A stretch of DNA of 49,272 nucleotides, from positions 1 to 49,272 of the forward strand of contig DF237578.1 in NCBI GenBank assembly GCA_000708835.1, read 5' to 3'. Shown here in pieces: positions 10,101 to 22,800 of this stretch. The first letter of the stretch is position 1. Every line of letters begins with the position of its first letter. Position numbers and translations under genes: made by a program. Origin of the DNA: Klebsormidium nitens. Taxonomy: Eukaryota; Streptophyta; Klebsormidiophyceae; Klebsormidiales; Klebsormidiaceae. Under the pieces are notes generated by a model. The model worked only from the letters and a program-made list of their open reading frames with translations. It was not told where the DNA came from and made no database searches.

Positions 10101-12421
10101 GCCACACTGCTCTCCATCGCCGCTTTCTCCTTCTTTGCCTTCTTCTTACTGCTCTTGCTCTGCTTAGGCTCCGCCTCCTTCGCCAGTAGCACTACACTTT
10201 CCCCCTTCTCAGCCGCCTGCGTCTTCCCCTCATCTGCTGCCCCTCTCAACTTCTCCGCTGCCTCCTTTGCTTCCTTCACTGCCCTGGCCCTCTCCTTCTC
10301 CTTCAACTCTAGGCTCTTGCGTCGCCCCTCCTCCTCTTTCTTTTTCTTCTCCTCCTCTTTCTGGCGCTGCTTCTCCTTCCGCTTCTCCTCCCTCTCTCGT
10401 TGCTCCTTCTCTCGCAGGGCCTGCTCCTCTTGCTCCTTCTCAACCCTCTTCCGCTCCTTCTCGAGATCCAGCTGCTTCTTCAGCTCCTTCTTCTTCTGCT
10501 TCCGCTCCCTGTAGAAACCCTTTGCATTTCAGTTTGTAAGGTCAACTCAAACCAGACTGCAAGAACCGGGTTGTGATCGAAACTGCAGCTGCCTTGAATC
10601 TACGATCAAATGCATAAATTCCCCGGGTTGTCAGGTAGAAATTGCAAACTGACAACAAGGGGATTGCTCTAAAATTAGCAGTCCACCGTGCACACAGATC
10701 AGCAACCTGCTCATTAGGGTTTCCTGCAGACTTAATCTAAATTGGCATGCAGGATATTTCTCATGGTGTTGGACACCAAGCACGCAATTAGCAAGATCAG
10801 CAGTGTTCTAAAAGGGGGAACATCCTCCATCAAGCACTCGGCCTCCCACGAAAGCTCAAGGGTCAACTTGCCTTTCCGGTTGAATCAGATTATGACCTGG
10901 TTAAGGGAACAGAGTCCAACAAGTCCTTGACAAAACTCTCCTGCCCGGCAATTGCCCCAACAAGACAGCACCAAGTTGTTAATTTTACAATGAGAGAGCA
11001 AACCCCTCACCTCTCTTTCCGAGCCTTGTTCTCCCTTCTCTCCGCCTGCAGCTTCTCCTCCTCTTCCTCCTCCTGCATCAGCTGCTCTTGCTTCTCAAGC
11101 GCCACTTTCTCTCTGTAGGCCGCAAGCACGCGCTGCTCAAACATCTTAGCCGCGAACATCTGAAACATTCGGCGCCCCTCCTCGATTCTCTGCTCCTCCA
11201 GCAACTCCTCGTCCTCTTCCTGGTAGTTCTCATCATCGTACTCCCCTTCCTGTTCCCCATAACCGTACTGGTCGGGCATCGGCTCATACCCATTCTGCGC
11301 ACGGCCGTCTGCGAGCTTCTCCATGAGGGAAAAGAACTTGCGGCCATCATCCATGAGGAGATCATCGGCCACTGTAAGGACGCCTCCCTCCACAGCTGCA
11401 GGTTGAAGAGTGGAATTGTCAGGGTGACCCGTCAATAGTCAGAACTTGCAGAAAAGGCTTGATTTTAGTAGAAAACCGCAGACTTGGGAAGCGCAAAAAT
11501 CCAAACTGGGACACACTTTCTCGAACAAGATCAGTCACCTGGACTTTGAAAAGATCGTCCTCTGCAACCAACATCACGGGCCACGGGCGAAATTTTGCTT
11601 TGGTCGGAATGAGATCAAGTGCTCAGACTATCTGGCCTCCTTTTCTGATGATAATGGTCCATACTACAGCAGTTGCAAAGGGATTGCCACAATTCAGCAG
11701 CGCAGACCACAGAATTCAAAGATCAAGCAATTCTGTAGAGAAATCTCACAATTGCATACTGCAAAAGGATGAAAAAGACTGATCCATCCTTAGCTTGATC
11801 GGCAGCCAGTCTTCCTCACAATTGGCCAAACTGTCAGCCCTCAGCTTCTCTCGTTGCGAAGACAGCTACAAACTGCAATTGGGGGATTGCTCTCGAGCTG
11901 GTGAATGATTTACCTTTCAGACTCAAGGACAGATCAACCTCGTCAGACTGATAGTCAATCATCTCAATATCGATCTCCCCAGAGTCCCCTCGATCCTCCA
12001 ATTCCGAGTAGTAAGCATCGTACAGCAGCTCCAGCTCCTCCTCCAAAACGGTCCTTCTCCTGCCACACACGCTGCAGGAACATATGTGTCGCTGCTGCTC
12101 CCTCATCTCCCGCAGGATGGACTCCTTCTCAATCCTAAGCAGCGACTGCCGCTGACTGTCGCCCAGCCCCAGCCAGAACTCCTTGAGCTTCTCCCGCTCC
12201 TTCGTCTCGCTCTCATCCCAGATGCCCCCCAGCTTCTTCTTCTTCTTAGTCCTGCCGTCGTCGTGCCACCCATTGTTGTGGCCATTACTCCTATCTCCGT
12301 TCCTGTACCTCGGCGGGTTTGGCCCAGGGTAACAGTAGCAGGACATGCTTCTGCACTCTGCAGCATGATCCTCATGATCATCACAACACGTGTGGTAATG
12401 CGGTTCGCTGCTGGAGCACAT
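7158..12421 (-). CDS. NST1-like coiled-coil protein with C-terminal RING finger, four exons
   Basis: On the minus strand, exons 12421-11914, 11395-11011, 10508-9950 and 9413-7158 join in phase to about 1235 residues. The ATG at 12421 has an in-frame TGA three codons upstream. Residues 67-142 (IWDESETKEREKLKEFWLGL, then CSCSVCGRRR and EEELELLYDAYY) match the conserved core of fungal NST1 (salt-tolerance down-regulator) and related eukaryotic proteins. Residues about 180-300 hold a second NST1 block (LLMDDGRKFFSLMEKLADGR, EEGRRMFQMFAAKMFEQRVL). About 285-400 is a highly charged Lys/Glu/Arg coiled coil. Exon 4 is long, Pro/Gly/Ser-rich and mostly low complexity. A C3HC4 RING lies near 998-1040 (CLLCNEAL, CLHLTCVGC, CCPFC). 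A ubiquitin-ligase role is inferred from the RING alone; substrate and location are unknown. Confidence 0.85.
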
Positions 12422-14430
12422 TTTGCTTCACTTAAACAGGCCTGACTTGCATACTACAGCAGGAGCCAATCTCACAGAGCAATGCACCAATGTTTGTAAG
12501 CAACATCATAACACGCCAAGGCGTTGCAGCGAGGGCACATATGAGCACAATTCTCTGCAGCTGGCACAGAAGTTGTCTCACATAGAGAGAAAGATGAGCG
12601 GGCGCCCCGTGCGTTTCAAACCTGGGGTGTAGTAGGAGCTGAGGATCAAAATGGGGGCCCTAAATTCGGACAGGAAGCAAGGAGGAAGGGGGAGATCCCG
12701 AACTGTCCTAGTCAGTTTCGCGTTCAAGTTTGATCCGATTGAGACTCGTTCACACCAACGGTTGAACTGCCTCATGAAGGTAGTGTGAACTGGCTCCATT
12801 GCAGTCGCCCGCGCCAAAAAGTGGCCCTTCTGATTGGCCGCCCCGGAGTTCGTTCCCGGCAGATATTTGCGTTAGCAAAGTTCGTTACCAAGCTGGTTTC
12901 TCTTGCCCGGATCATCGCCCCGGGATCCGAGATTAGCTGGTTAAGGTGGTAGGACGGTAATTCAGGTTGGATTGACCCTGGTTTACGTTCTGGTTCATAG
13001 AATGTTCAAAACTAAACCAAATCAGGTTTCGTCTTCTCCAATGGCTTCGAGACACCCTCGGGGTCCTCTCGAAGCTCCTCTAACCACCTCGAAGTAGTTT
13101 GGGTCAGTCTGAGAAACCCTGCCAACTCCAAACAACCTGGTTCAAAGGGGTATTTCCATTGGATTTTCTGCCTGTCAACTGCCACGATAAATTTCCTTCG
13201 GGGCAAGCTGGTATGTCAAAAACATTTTTCCAAAAAAAATCTGACGGAAATGTGCACCGCCAGGGGAACATACCTGGTCAACAACCTGAGAAAAAACCAT
13301 TTTGAGCATATAAGCTGGGAGTTTTGACCATTAACGGTGCACATTTTCGTCAATAATTGTGATTTAACCGTTCGATAGACATCCCAGCTTGCCCCGATTC
13401 AGTTTTAGGGGGGTCAATGAGAATTCTATCATTTCGTTTTTCTGACGGCCAAGGGTTCATGTAGGGGGGTAAATGTTCAAACTTCCTCAACTTCAGACTT
13501 TCCTCGACAAGTCGTCAGTGAGTTCGAGGTGGTCCCAGAGTGCTCGAGGGGGCCTCCTTGGTCCCCCCCGAAAGATGCAAAAGACGGGACTCGATTTGAC
13601 CACGTTATGACCAAGTTACGCCCCTTCAAACCCTAGACACCCTCTTTTCTGGCTGAATTACCGTCCTACCACCTTAAGATGAACTGTTATTAACCAGCTC
13701 AACGCAGGCTATGGCAGAAAGTTGACATATACGGTATTGATGTATTACCAAAATCGGGTTTGGATTGACCACGACCCGCCTATTCATAGGCCGTTCCACC
13801 GAGGACAATGGTAACGGTGCGTTACCTTATTTGGGCAGTGACGGATGGCGCGCGGAATTTCCGGGTGACGGTCGCGAGTCTAGTCGCGACCCCATGCCGT
13901 TTGCACTGCGGAAGATCGGATCCGTCGCCACGCCATGGCGCCTGAGTAAATTATACTATGCAGCTGCTACCTTCTGAGCCTGGCCTCAACAAAGATGAAC
14001 TCCAGCTCAGAAGCTAAACCACGATTCAAACTCCTCGACCAGCTCTCGTGGTATGCAAATGCAGGAAGGCTCCCTGGCTTCAATAGCAGTTGTTTGATTA
14101 ATTGCATTGAACATCAAGAACCATTCGGGATGGTCAGAGTCCGTCGGCGCCTTCTCGAGCTGCTGGCGTGATGGGTAGTTGTCATTTTAAAAAGGGGGGT
14201 GCAATCGAGTTCATTATTTTCATTTTCACTTGAAACAGATCACTAAAGAAGGGGCATTGTATAGGATTCCCGAATTGCATTTGATCATTTGTGCACTGGG
14301 GGGTGGTCAAGTGCCTTTCTTCCAAGCATCTATAAAGTTTGGTTAGGTGCACCAGAAATTTAAGTAAAGACTAGAAAGAGATTTGTGATTCATTCAGAAT
14401 CAGGACTGCTTCGGCGCAGATTCTCTGAAC
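12422..14430. promoter_or_regulatory. Divergent upstream region shared by the NST1-like and SLP2 genes
   Basis: The two flanking genes are transcribed away from this 2.0-kb spacer, so it should contain both promoters. A 729-bp inverted-repeat element (12945-13673) occupies its middle and separates the promoters. Outside that element I see no coding sequence with recognisable similarity. No clear TATA box could be assigned. Confidence 0.45.
12945..13673. mobile_element. Non-autonomous DNA transposon (MITE-like) with 21-bp terminal inverted repeats
   Basis: The ends are a perfect 21-bp inverted repeat: GGTGGTAGGACGG... at 12945-12965 and its reverse complement at 13653-13673. Each end is flanked by TTAA (12941-12944 and 13674-13677), the probable target-site duplication. 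Inside, two further inverted pairs are nested. One is CGGGGCAAGCTGG at 13199-13211 with its complement at 13385-13397. The other is TGACGGAAATGTGCACCG at 13242-13259, matching 13335-13352 at 17 of 18 positions. The interior could therefore fold back on itself. No transposase-length reading frame is present. A TTAA duplication fits piggyBac-like elements; a TAA reading would fit PIF/Harbinger. The superfamily is undecided. Confidence 0.8.
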
Positions 14431-17400
14431 ATGGCGGGCTGCGCCATCGACCATACTGACCCGGGGGGTATCAAGTGTGAAGCGGTACCAACCATCTGGT
14501 CCTCATTCGTTGATGCCTTCGTCGATGCCTCAGCGATGGGCTCTGTCGGAAAGCGCAACTTGAGGGGGCTTCCTGCTTCCAAGTGAGTGACCTCTTTAAA
14601 GATCAGCAAGCCCTGGCAAAGTTGAGCAATTTCATGACAGGCGTGTTCGCTTTTTGGTTGTTTCTATCCCTGGCGCTGTATATTCTGCTGCGACAAACAC
14701 TGTTTCAGACTGGCCTTGCAACTTTGGAGTTGAAGTCTTGGACAAGTGAAGAGTTCCAATCAAGTCATCAGCGATGAAATTTTTTGAGCTACACGCTTTT
14801 CTGCATGCAAAGTGGACATCTGAGAAGAAGATTGATCATGACCAAATTAAAAATGTGAAGCAATTCGCAAAATCTGCTGGCATGCAAGCTTTCAATGATA
14901 GAGTTGAGGCTGACTAATGCTCATCTAGACACATGACTCAGGCCATAAAGTTGCCCTGTACTCCTTTCTTACAACAAACCACCATTGGAAACAAAGCCCC
15001 TCTCTTAATTCCGTCGCACCTAGTTGTCTACATGGTGGGAGGACGAGGCAATCAATCAGCTCTTCTTATCGCTAAGCCCGGCGTATTCCTTTCATATTCT
15101 TCTTACTCTGGAATCGCAAAAAATCTCATATGAAAACAATCATTCCTTTCATATTCTTCTTATTCTGGATCGTAAAAGATCTTATATGAAAACAATCGAG
15201 AAGCTTTTGAGCGACAGACTCTATTGTCCGCAGGTTGCCAGCTCCGGAGCGTCTGGTTGCGATCGGTGACCTTCACGGCGACCTGCGAAAGGCGCGCCGG
15301 GCGTTCCGTTTGGCGGGGGTGGTCGACGAGAAGGACCGCTGGATCGGAGGCAAGACGGTGGTAGTTCAGGTCAGCAGTTTCTGGCCTCCACAGCTTTCAT
15401 TTTGTAGTAAGAGTCTGATGTTGTTGACTGATCTCTGCAAAGCGCTCTTTGAGAAGAGGGATAGTCTCATCTGCGTTGGGGTCTTTTTCACTGGTCTATT
15501 CTGTCGCCTGGCGGGTTCGGTGACGATGCGTACACTTGCTTTTGTCAAGAAAAGGAAAAGCTGTTGGAGTGGAATCTATCAACCAGCCAATTGGAGAGTT
15601 GGTTTAGCCTCAACCAAAAGAAAGATGGTTTTTTTCCATTTCGAAAATCGCTTTGAGAGAGTCAGCTTGTTTTTATGACAAGCTGACTCTCGCCAAGTAT
15701 CGCGAACGCGACCACATGTTGTCCTTCGTATTTATCGGATCCAAATTCTGATTCGTCTCACATACCAGTGTCAAGTACTCTACTGCCAAATCTCCGGCTG
15801 ACAATTGAAGATGATTTCGCAGGTAGGGGACGTTCTCGACCGGGGGGACCAAGAGCTCCAGATCTTCCATATGTTGGAGCGGTTGCAACACCAGGCGCGG
15901 AAAGCGGGGGGCGACGTCCACGTGTTAAACGGAAACCACGAAACGATCAATGTCGAGGGGCGTTTCACATACGCAACGCCAGGGTCCAAGTCACAGTTCG
16001 ATCGGTGAGGGTCGTACTTTGCTTGTGCATCTCAATAGACACAGTTCTGCTTTCAGAGAGCGCCTCTGCCTGTAGATCAGCCTCCTTGCGACCAACCAGA
16101 TCTCCTCCTACAGGCGTGTGTTGTATGAGTTTGTGCTGACGCAACCGTCTTGTTCGTGTGAGAGGGGAGGAGGCAGCAAGCAGTGAGACGCGTAGATGGA
16201 GCTCCTCGGTATGAAACTGGAGATTTCCCTGCTCTTTCGGTCCATGCTTCATTTCCCCTTCATTTTGCCCAGCTAGCAGGTATTTCAAATTGTAATCCTC
16301 CCATCGAAGAAAGATGCGAGTTGTGATCCTAAAAAGTAGAATGGCCAACCTCTTGCAGCGGCGTTTAGCCAAGCGACTCGCTCGAAGTTGGCTCAACCGG
16401 ATGTCAAGCGCTTTCAGAGAGGGACCAATGGGCCGTAGATTTTCACTTTGGTTGGGGTTTGAGCAGCTTTTGCGTTTACCATAGTCGAGCCCCAATCAGC
16501 CGTCAGCCCGCCACCTCTGACTTTGTGCTTTTATGTCGCAACCAGGCTCGTAACCAGACTCTTAATCGGATTCTATTCTTTTCGCAGATGGATGGCGTGG
16601 CACGAGGTAGGCAAGAAACTAAAGAAGAAGTGTCGAGGGGCTCTTGTAGAGCGGAACGACTCTTCCCCAATCGTGAGTGCACGCTGGCCGCTTCTCCGGG
16701 ATGAGTTACTAACTGGAGTGGACTTCTCCTTTGGTTTTCAGATTCTGCTGAGCGTCCCACTGCTGTGAGTGGTCGTTGAGTCTGTACGGGAATCAGTGGT
16801 ATGTTCGCTCACATAAAAGGAAGGAGAGAACCGTCCCCCTCAGTAGTGTACTGGAAGCTAAAGCCGATTCGAGACCCCGCTTCTCGAGCTGGAGCCACTC
16901 TCGAGGCGACTGAATGGCGGGCAATCATCTGTGACCGGTCGCTGGCGAACGGGTTCAGTCCGGTCACACCGTAGAAGCAGAACCGCTCATTTGATTGCTT
17001 GTCAAGGGGCCGTCCTGGATTCTGTGAACATCAACCTATGAGAGTTTCATTTGTTTGTGCAGTTCCCTCCCCACGTACCCCCCCATTTCAAAAGCCGCTA
17101 CGCGGCCTTGCGGCCGGGGGGTCCCGCCTCCACTCGTTTCTTCGGGACGAACCCGACCGTGCTGCAGGTCGGGAGTACGGTGTTTGTGCACGGGGGGCTT
17201 CTGCCGGGGCACGTCGACTACGGCCTTGATCGAATAAGTGAGCAATCTCAAGCGGTTTTGAGGTCTTAAATTGGTGCGGAATTCTGCAGAACTCGAGTAT
17301 CTTGTGCGTGGTCATGTCAATCTCGCACTCCAGGCGTGAAGTAGGCACTCGGTTGGTTTATAGAAACCTACTTATAAACCGATGCTTCGTCTCTCGAAGC

Positions 17401-18736
17401 ACGTGAAAAGAATTAACAGCAGAGTGTCGTGGAAAAGCTTCGCAAGAGACTTCATGCTTCAAAGTCTACTACCAGCTTCTCTTCTTTTCTCTTAAGTTTG
17501 AAACAGCTTAGTTGGACTTGCGAAACTTTTGTCGCAAGATCGGGCCGTAAAGCAAAGTTCAATCTTAAGCAGCATCTTCTGTCGTCACAATCCAGTAGCC
17601 CGCAGATTACTTGGGGTTATTTTAACCTGGCTTCAACCATCGCTGTCCGTGCATTTGGTTGGTTGATTCCTCAATCTTTTCCAAAACGTTCTTCTTATTT
17701 CGGATTTCAAACCTTTAAACAGGCGAACGCTGAATTAGCGAGCTGGCTGTCAGCTCTGGCTGGCAGGATCTATCGTTGAGCCCGCTCCAGCCAAGTTCGA
17801 TTTGCGCATCGTAAAAACCCCAGAACGGGAAGCGCACAACGGGCATTCAAGCGTTTACCGCTGACTTTGCTAACCCGTTTTTCTTGACTCACGTTTGTAG
17901 ATAATAGTGACTGCCCACTTTGTTAACCCGTTTCCTTGACCCGTGTGTCGCAGATAAGGAGACGTCGGAGTGGATCCAGGGCAAGAGCGGCCCCCAGGGC
18001 CCCGCCTTCACCCGGGGTCGCAACGCCGTCGTGTGGCTGCGCGAGTTTTCGCTGCCCAAAGTAGAACCGGATTGCCGCCTGCTACAGGAGGTGCTCGGGA
18101 AGATTCCCGGAGCCGAGCGAATGGTACGTCCCTGCAACGGAGCTTCTTCGTATCTTGCTCCAGTCGCTTCCTCGCATGCCCTTTGAGGACTTGTTCCAAG
18201 TTTTTTGTCGCTTTACCGAACAGAAATCAGGTTGTGGATCGATGTCCGTTGAGATCTACGGTTGAAACCAACTATGAGACTCTGAGACAGGGATGCCTGC
18301 ACGAGCCTTTCGGTTAGTGGATTCTTGAGGTTCTCAAAGCCGAGGCGGAGCATTGTGGAGGCAAGCTTTCTCGAAACGCAGCGGTGTAGGAGGCCTTCGC
18401 GCTCTCCTGTGAATCGCAGCCTTTGGTTTCGTTTGAGAATGACGTTTTTTGTGCATAATTTTGCAGGTTGTAGGGCACACCATACAGTTCCCGCTTGGCG
18501 TGACCGGCGCCTGTAACAATCGGGTTATCCGAGTGGACGTCGGCATGTCTTCAGGCTGCTATGACGCGCAGCCCGAAGTTATTGAGATTCGTAACGACGA
18601 GGAAGTAAGGATTCTCAGTGAAGAGCGTAAGCCTGAGCTGTTGGATAGTTCGAGTAGAAAGGGAGGCGTCCAGAAGGCAAATGCAGAGAAGCGGACGTTT
18701 ATGGACATTGTTCGGGAGAGCATGCGGACTGCATAA
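14431..18736 (+). CDS. SLP2: Shewanella-like protein phosphatase 2 (PPP family), seven exons
   Basis: This is a PPP-family metallophosphatase of the bacterial-like SLP group; plant SLP2 is the non-plastid member. Exons 14431-14582, 15234-15369, 15823-16004, 16588-16672, 17063-17237, 17954-18123 and 18467-18736 join in phase to 389 residues. All PPP signatures are visible: GDLHG (62-66), GDVLDRG (98-104), GNHE (133-136), HGG (228-230) and GHT (303-305), which together bind two metal ions and phosphate. The first exon supplies PTIWSSFVDAFVDAS, close to the N-terminal segment I recall for land-plant SLP2. No transit peptide precedes it, which separates it from chloroplast SLP1. Arabidopsis SLP2 is described as acting with the intermembrane-space protein MIA40; that is family knowledge and not visible here. 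Total length is near the plant norm. Confidence 0.95.
15084..15197 (+). repeat. Two-copy tandem duplication, about 57-bp unit, in SLP2 intron 1
   Basis: The segment starting ATTCCTTTCATATTCTTCTT near 15084 is followed directly by a second copy starting near 15142. Both end with ATATGAAAACAATC. The copies differ by a few substitutions and a short indel, so the duplication is not brand new. It lies just upstream of the exon 2 acceptor and has no coding potential. Confidence 0.85.
15657..15691. repeat. Perfect 14-bp hairpin in SLP2 intron 2
   Basis: GAGAGTCAGCTTGT (15657-15670) and its exact reverse complement (15678-15691) are separated by seven bases. The stem would be stable in the pre-mRNA. 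It sits in intron 2, about 130 bp upstream of the exon 3 acceptor. There is no T-run or other sign of a terminator. Confidence 0.75.
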
Positions 18737-19889
18737 GAGCTCGAATGCAACGACATGCAGCGGCATGTCCACCGAGCTGATCTCCTGAGGTGAAAATCTG
18801 CGGTTAAAAGCGAATGGCGGAATAAAACTTAATGTTTGCTACGCTTACTTACGCTGCTGTCTGAAAAGTACGGTAAGGTTAGGCCGAACAAATGGTTTAC
18901 TTGGCGTGTTGGCCGGCTTGGCTGCCGCGTTCTTCATTCGGGAGGCCCTGGGGCATCGTGCACGCTTGTTTGGAGATTTCCGGACAATTTGAATCATGTA
19001 ACGCTCGAAGGTATCATTGGGTGCAGTTGCCGCACTTACTAGCATTTCTCTGCGATTGAGCGTACAGTTGCATGAAGCTTATAATGAACCGGGTACTTAT
19101 ACAGTCTATAGAAGCAATGTAATTACGCGTTCAATCAGCATCATAATCATGCACGCCTAATCACCGTGCAGTGCAATGATGTAGGCAGTCCGCATGCAGT
19201 GTAGCTGTAGTATATAATTGAAAGCGTTGCATCCGGATCCGGACCCTAATTTACAACCATATGAGTGTCCGACTACACAGTACGTTCCTAGCTTACGTAC
19301 CGGGGACCGCACCATGCATGTTGCACTAGTGCGCGCAAACAGGGCCGCCTCGTGGACATTTCGATTCCGACATGTCGAGAGTGTCGGAACTTACACATGT
19401 GAGATCGATCGATAAGATTCAAACGGCTCTGCATTCGACACTTATTGCCATATTCATGCTACTTATGTACTAATCCGGTCCAACATTTGGCTTGCGCATG
19501 CATGCTGACTGCATGCAGGCAATATATCTCGATCTCAGGCTCAACTTGTCAGTTGGGTTTGGCAGTCTTTCATTTGTCAAAACCAGGATGCTCCGGCTTC
19601 CTCAATTCCAAAGTACTTAGCGTTTGAAAGCAGTAACACACAGTGTCACGTATCTGTCGCGTGTTCAACACACGCCGGTTGAGTGGCAAAGAAGGCTGCT
19701 GGAAAAATAGGCTCCTGCAACGGCCTTTCGATCAAAAGAGGGAATCCCATTGATTTAATACTGTGACAGGGGGTCAAAGCATACCATCAGCTGCGAGGAG
19801 ATAGGCAATCCTGATGATTAGTCCTTGGTGAACGACTAGTTCGCGAAAATGGCCGCACCGATTGAGTCCCGGTTAGTTAGTTGCTTGCG
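18737..19889. other. Spacer between the convergent SLP2 and alpha/beta hydrolase genes
   Basis: It contains the 3' ends of two convergent genes. I found no conserved reading frame. The stretch 19080-19560 is rich in short self-complementary words (GCATGC, ATGCAT, ACTAGT, GATCGATC), like the spacer near 6.4 kb. Confidence 0.5.
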
Positions 19890-22800
19890 TCAACCCCCTG
19901 GTCCTATCTGCGCCAACTCGCGGAGCGACGGGGCGAGCAAGTCAACCAGCCCCTTCGGATTATCCATATGTACCCAATGCCCTGCGTTTGGCAGTACATG
20001 CATTCTCAGCTTGCCGTCTCCTTTTCGCTTTCCTTTTGATTCCTTCACTATCGCTTCTAACTCCGAGAGGATTTCAGGCGTCCACCGGTCGCTCTTGGCT
20101 GCTTGAACGATGTCGACATTCATGCCTGCACGGTCAGAAATTTGCCTTGCATCAAACCCCGCCGAGAATGATGACCCTGGTGTGTCAACGAACGGAGTGT
20201 CTATGTTGGATTTGTCCCCCGAGAATTCATGGTAGGATTGCAAGGGAGCCTACTTAGCATGAGGATTTACATGAGCTGCTCTCGTTTGTGGCACGGGACT
20301 CCCAACTCAGATCCGCACCAGAATCACACTGAGTCGCGTGGTTGAAAAACGCGATTTCAAGCTGAGCGTTCACAACAAAAGTATCGAAGCCCGGGTATGC
20401 GAGCATGCGACCACAAAGCGACGTACGGTGATCCCACATTGTCCAACCATCTAGCTCCTCCAATTTTGCAGCATCGGAGCACATCCGTTGATGCTCCACA
20501 ACGTCAATCCGGCAGATGCTCCGTTTACCTAAGCTGTTGTCGTTGATATTTCACAAAACCAATCTGGCAGATGCCCCTTTCGCCTGAGCTTTCATCCGTG
20601 AAACCGCTGCTCATGTTTTGAGTATGCTCGAGTCAAGCGTTGACGTACTTACCTTCCGGCAGGTCTCGTAGAAAGGGAATATACGTCGCGTCCCTGCACC
20701 AGAAAGAGCCCAAGAAATTTGAGCCCGAGACTTGAGGTTGCTGGTACTCGAGACTCTGATTCTCAGTGAGGAATGTCAAACCAAAAGCCTCGTATCAATT
20801 ACGAGGTTCATGGAGTAATGTGTACACTCGAGAGGGCGGCAACGAAGTTCCGTGCGCTGCGACCTGACGTTTTGCAGGTAGTCTGTGCAGGTGCATCGTC
20901 ATTTTGCCCTCTCTGTTTCATTCCTCCTCTCCGTCCTTATGATGCTGTGAAATTGGCAAATTTTCTGAGGAACGGTGCCGAGGCAGCCTTGTGTTTTTTA
21001 TCGTCAGCAAGATCTGACGGCACTTCTTTTTATCAGCGTGACTCAAGAAGCTCTGGTCGTGGGGAAAAGAGCGGATCTGATGAAAACAATCTAACGGAAA
21101 GCCTCCTCTGGTTCCAGGTTGAAAACCAGCACAGCCGGCCTTGAAGCCTCTTTACAAACCAAAGTTCCGTGTCAACATCCACGAGGTCGCCAAAACGGTT
21201 TATTTTCTGGCACTTGATCCAATTTGTTTTTTCGTAAGAAAAAATTGTGAGAAGTGTCGCCATGCTACCCTCCTTGTAAATCTACAAACAGTCAGTATTA
21301 CCAAACCGTCGGCTCCGCCCGGCCGCAGATACATGAACCGGGTGAAAAGAACTCTGGTAATTTTAATTTGATTTGAGAGGATTGCACACCAAATAAGCGC
21401 CTGGGAAACGGGTAGGGCTAGGGTGGTGGTTAGGGTAGGTTTGGGTGCAGAGAGCGTGAATCGTTAGGTTAAGGGTTTTGATTCGAAGTACCCGGGAGAC
21501 TCGAATCTCGAGTAGTTTGCTTCTGAAGATATAGCGAGTTATACAGTATCGTAAAAGACTCTCATAGCGGCAGTCACTATTTTTCCTATCATCAGAATCC
21601 TTTCGATTAGAAACCGGTTTGTCACATCCTTTCTCGACATCACACGTCCAGACGTCCTCGCCTACGTGAAAGCCAAGAAAGATAAGAACAAGCCGAGACA
21701 GTGATAAGGCCCGACGAACACTAAACCCCTACCGACGTTCACCTGCTCCGCACCCGTACCCACCCTACACCCCCAGCCTAAACATTCCATCTCTGTACGA
21801 ATACCTTGTCATTGGTTTAGCTTATCTTTTCTTTCTCGATTTCGATCTCGCCCACCTGTACGAGTCGTACATCTCCTGCGCACCAGCCGGGTTGAAAACC
21901 AGCTCCGACTCGTCCCCCCTCCCGGGCAGCCGCTTCAGGTTGCTGCCCATCCACTCCGACAGGCCCGGGGAGAAGCCCCGGTCTTTCATCCGCTCTACTA
22001 GCCATCTGCGTCAGAAGGCATCGGGGTCGGCGTCGAGGTGAAAGCAATAACGAGTGTTCGATAGGAATTCTCTGCTGGCGTGCTCGTCAAGATCGCCCGA
22101 TCAAAATCACCCGGTCAAGATCACGGTGATCAACCGGCAAAGCAGTTTAGCAGCTGAAGGCGACCTTGGATGTCTTGCGAACGTCTGTCCAACGACGTGA
22201 CTTCAAACACGCACATGTCAGCAACGAGTCATACACCATCTCAATCGCTGCGTGTCCATTATGACCGAAAAGCTTGGCTTCACATGCCAGCTCTGTGAAA
22301 AAAGATCATGTGGCCGAGGTTTTCGAAGTACCGAAACGGCGATCCGTGGAAGCGACGCATGAAAATACCAGGGGAAAGCGCATCCTTTCAGTCCTCACAG
22401 CAGCTGCTGTGCCGGCAAAGAAAGGCCGAGTCAACTTTCATCACCCCTTGAGCTTTCAAAAAGTTCGAAGCTCTGAGGTGCGAAACTGTGGGAGAAGCTA
22501 AGTCCTTCGGTAAAGTGGGATAACGAAGTATTGGCTCGTGCTCACTTTCTCGACGGGATAACCTCCGGCAGAGAGTGCAGCTCATCCAGGACCCGCTCGA
22601 CGTCACCCTTGGCGTCATCTGACGGAACGGCGCCCGGAACGGAATCGAGCACCCAAACCTGAGAGTGAGCAGAATGTTCAGATCGCCCTACGAATGCGTT
22701 ATGAACACCCTGTATATATCCGTACGTTGATAGGAGGCGAGTATACCGCAGGAAATTACGTACTCAACAGGAGATAGAAAGGGGAAACAGAGTACTCTAC

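Noticed and set aside
20254-20499. Minus-strand frame (MEHQRMCSDAAKLEEL...) as an exon of the hydrolase gene
   Set aside because: The flanking exons 20693-20653 and 20125-19890 join directly in phase and match the family without it, so it lies in an intron.
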